A stretch of 64,000 bases of DNA, taken from NCBI RefSeq assembly GCF_001553935.1, contig NZ_CP014232.1, positions 1 through 64,000 of the forward strand, in the 5' to 3' direction. The notes beneath the pieces are model-generated. The model was not told where the DNA came from and searched no databases. It was given only the letters and a program-made list of their open reading frames with translations. Positions 63,763 through 64,000 of this stretch are shown here, in pieces. Position 1 is the first letter of the stretch. Each line of letters opens with the position of its first letter. A program made the translations under genes and the position numbers. This stretch comes from Actinomyces oris (GTDB lineage Bacteria > Actinomycetota > Actinomycetes > Actinomycetales > Actinomycetaceae).

Positions 63763-64000
63763 TCAGTAGCCCAGGCCGCGTGCGACCTCGCGCAGGTGGT
63801 CGGCTGAGGCGGTCAGGCGCTCCTTCTCCTCGGGGGTCAGGGGCAGCTCGAGGCGGCGCCCGGCGCCCTCACGTCCCACGATCGTGGGGACGGCCATGCA
63901 CACGTCGGAGATGCCGTGCCAGTTGTCCAGCAGCGGGGAGATGGTGAGCACCCGCTGCTCGTCGTTGAGGACGGCGCCGATAATGCGCTGCACGGCCAGG
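63763..64000 (-). CDS. ldh: L-lactate dehydrogenase, C-terminal part (runs off right end)
   Basis: The last 79 residues of an NAD-dependent L-lactate dehydrogenase. Seen are ISPLLDNWHGISDVCMAVP, TIVGREGAGRRLELPLTPEE and the terminal helix ending ARGLGY, all typical of the C-terminal domain. The frame stays open to the window edge. The catalytic His and Arg lie outside the window. It reduces pyruvate to lactate in fermentation. Confidence 0.9.
   Translation of the reverse strand, partial: LAVQRIIGAVLNDEQRVLTISPLLDNWHGISDVCMAVPTIVGREGAGRRLELPLTPEEKERLTASADHLREVARGLGY

Noticed and set aside
1..64000. CRISPR arrays, insertion sequences, tRNA or rRNA genes, prophage
   Set aside because: No regularly spaced repeats, transposase motifs, tRNA-like T-loop sequences or phage genes were noticed on either strand by eye; a covariance-model scan was not possible.

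Overview
The window is high-GC DNA typical of an actinobacterium, most likely Actinomyces or a close relative. This rests on protein resemblance and gene order, not on a search. Actinobacterial marks are the RNase E/G with long disordered arms, a lexA-LysM protein-nrdR block with actinobacterial SOS boxes, a SepIVA-like coiled-coil gene beside yceD-rnc-mutM, an NdgR/LtbR-type regulator divergent from leuCD, and many genes that look leaderless. I see no insertion sequence, prophage, CRISPR array, rRNA or tRNA gene.

Layout. 1-2.65 kb: a partial acidic protein, nadD and a degenerate ROK protein. 2.9-15.8 kb: an accessory block with a DeoR regulator, a seven-gene operon whose junctions all overlap (three glycosyltransferases, an ABC exporter, two phosphotransferase-fold kinases, UDP-glucose dehydrogenase), a two-component system and a small acidic membrane protein. 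This block lies inside the usually contiguous rne-rplU-rpmA-obg-proB-proA-nadD series, which resumes at 16-24.3 kb. 24.9-34.1 kb: cydABDC (cytochrome bd oxidase and its assembly exporter), followed by a GAF-domain kinase and a DevR-like regulator facing it. 34.2-38.0 kb: mutM, rnc, yceD, a sepIVA-like gene and coaD. 38.2-45.2 kb: a complete L-fucose catabolic locus (LacI regulator, fucP, fucU, fucK, fucI, fucA) placed between coaD and rsmD. 45.3-50.9 kb: rsmD, recG, a FakA-like DAK2 protein and rpmB. 51-59.3 kb: thiL, ddl, gpsA, plsC, murA, leuD and leuC, all on the minus strand. 59.3-64 kb: the IclR-type regulator, a GT4 glycosyltransferase, nrdR, the LysM protein, lexA and the C-terminal end of an L-lactate dehydrogenase.

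How the genes work together. The fucose genes form a full transport, mutarotation, isomerisation, phosphorylation and aldol-cleavage route. Two nearly identical LacI-type operator sequences lie in the fucI-fucA divergent promoter region. cydABDC is preceded by a palindrome lying between candidate -35 and -10 boxes. lexA and the LysM gene are divergent across three SOS boxes. ddl, murA, plsC and gpsA serve envelope synthesis. The glycosyltransferase/exporter/kinase/dehydrogenase operon is the best candidate for an undescribed system: probably synthesis and export of a glucuronic-acid-containing glycoconjugate, product unknown.
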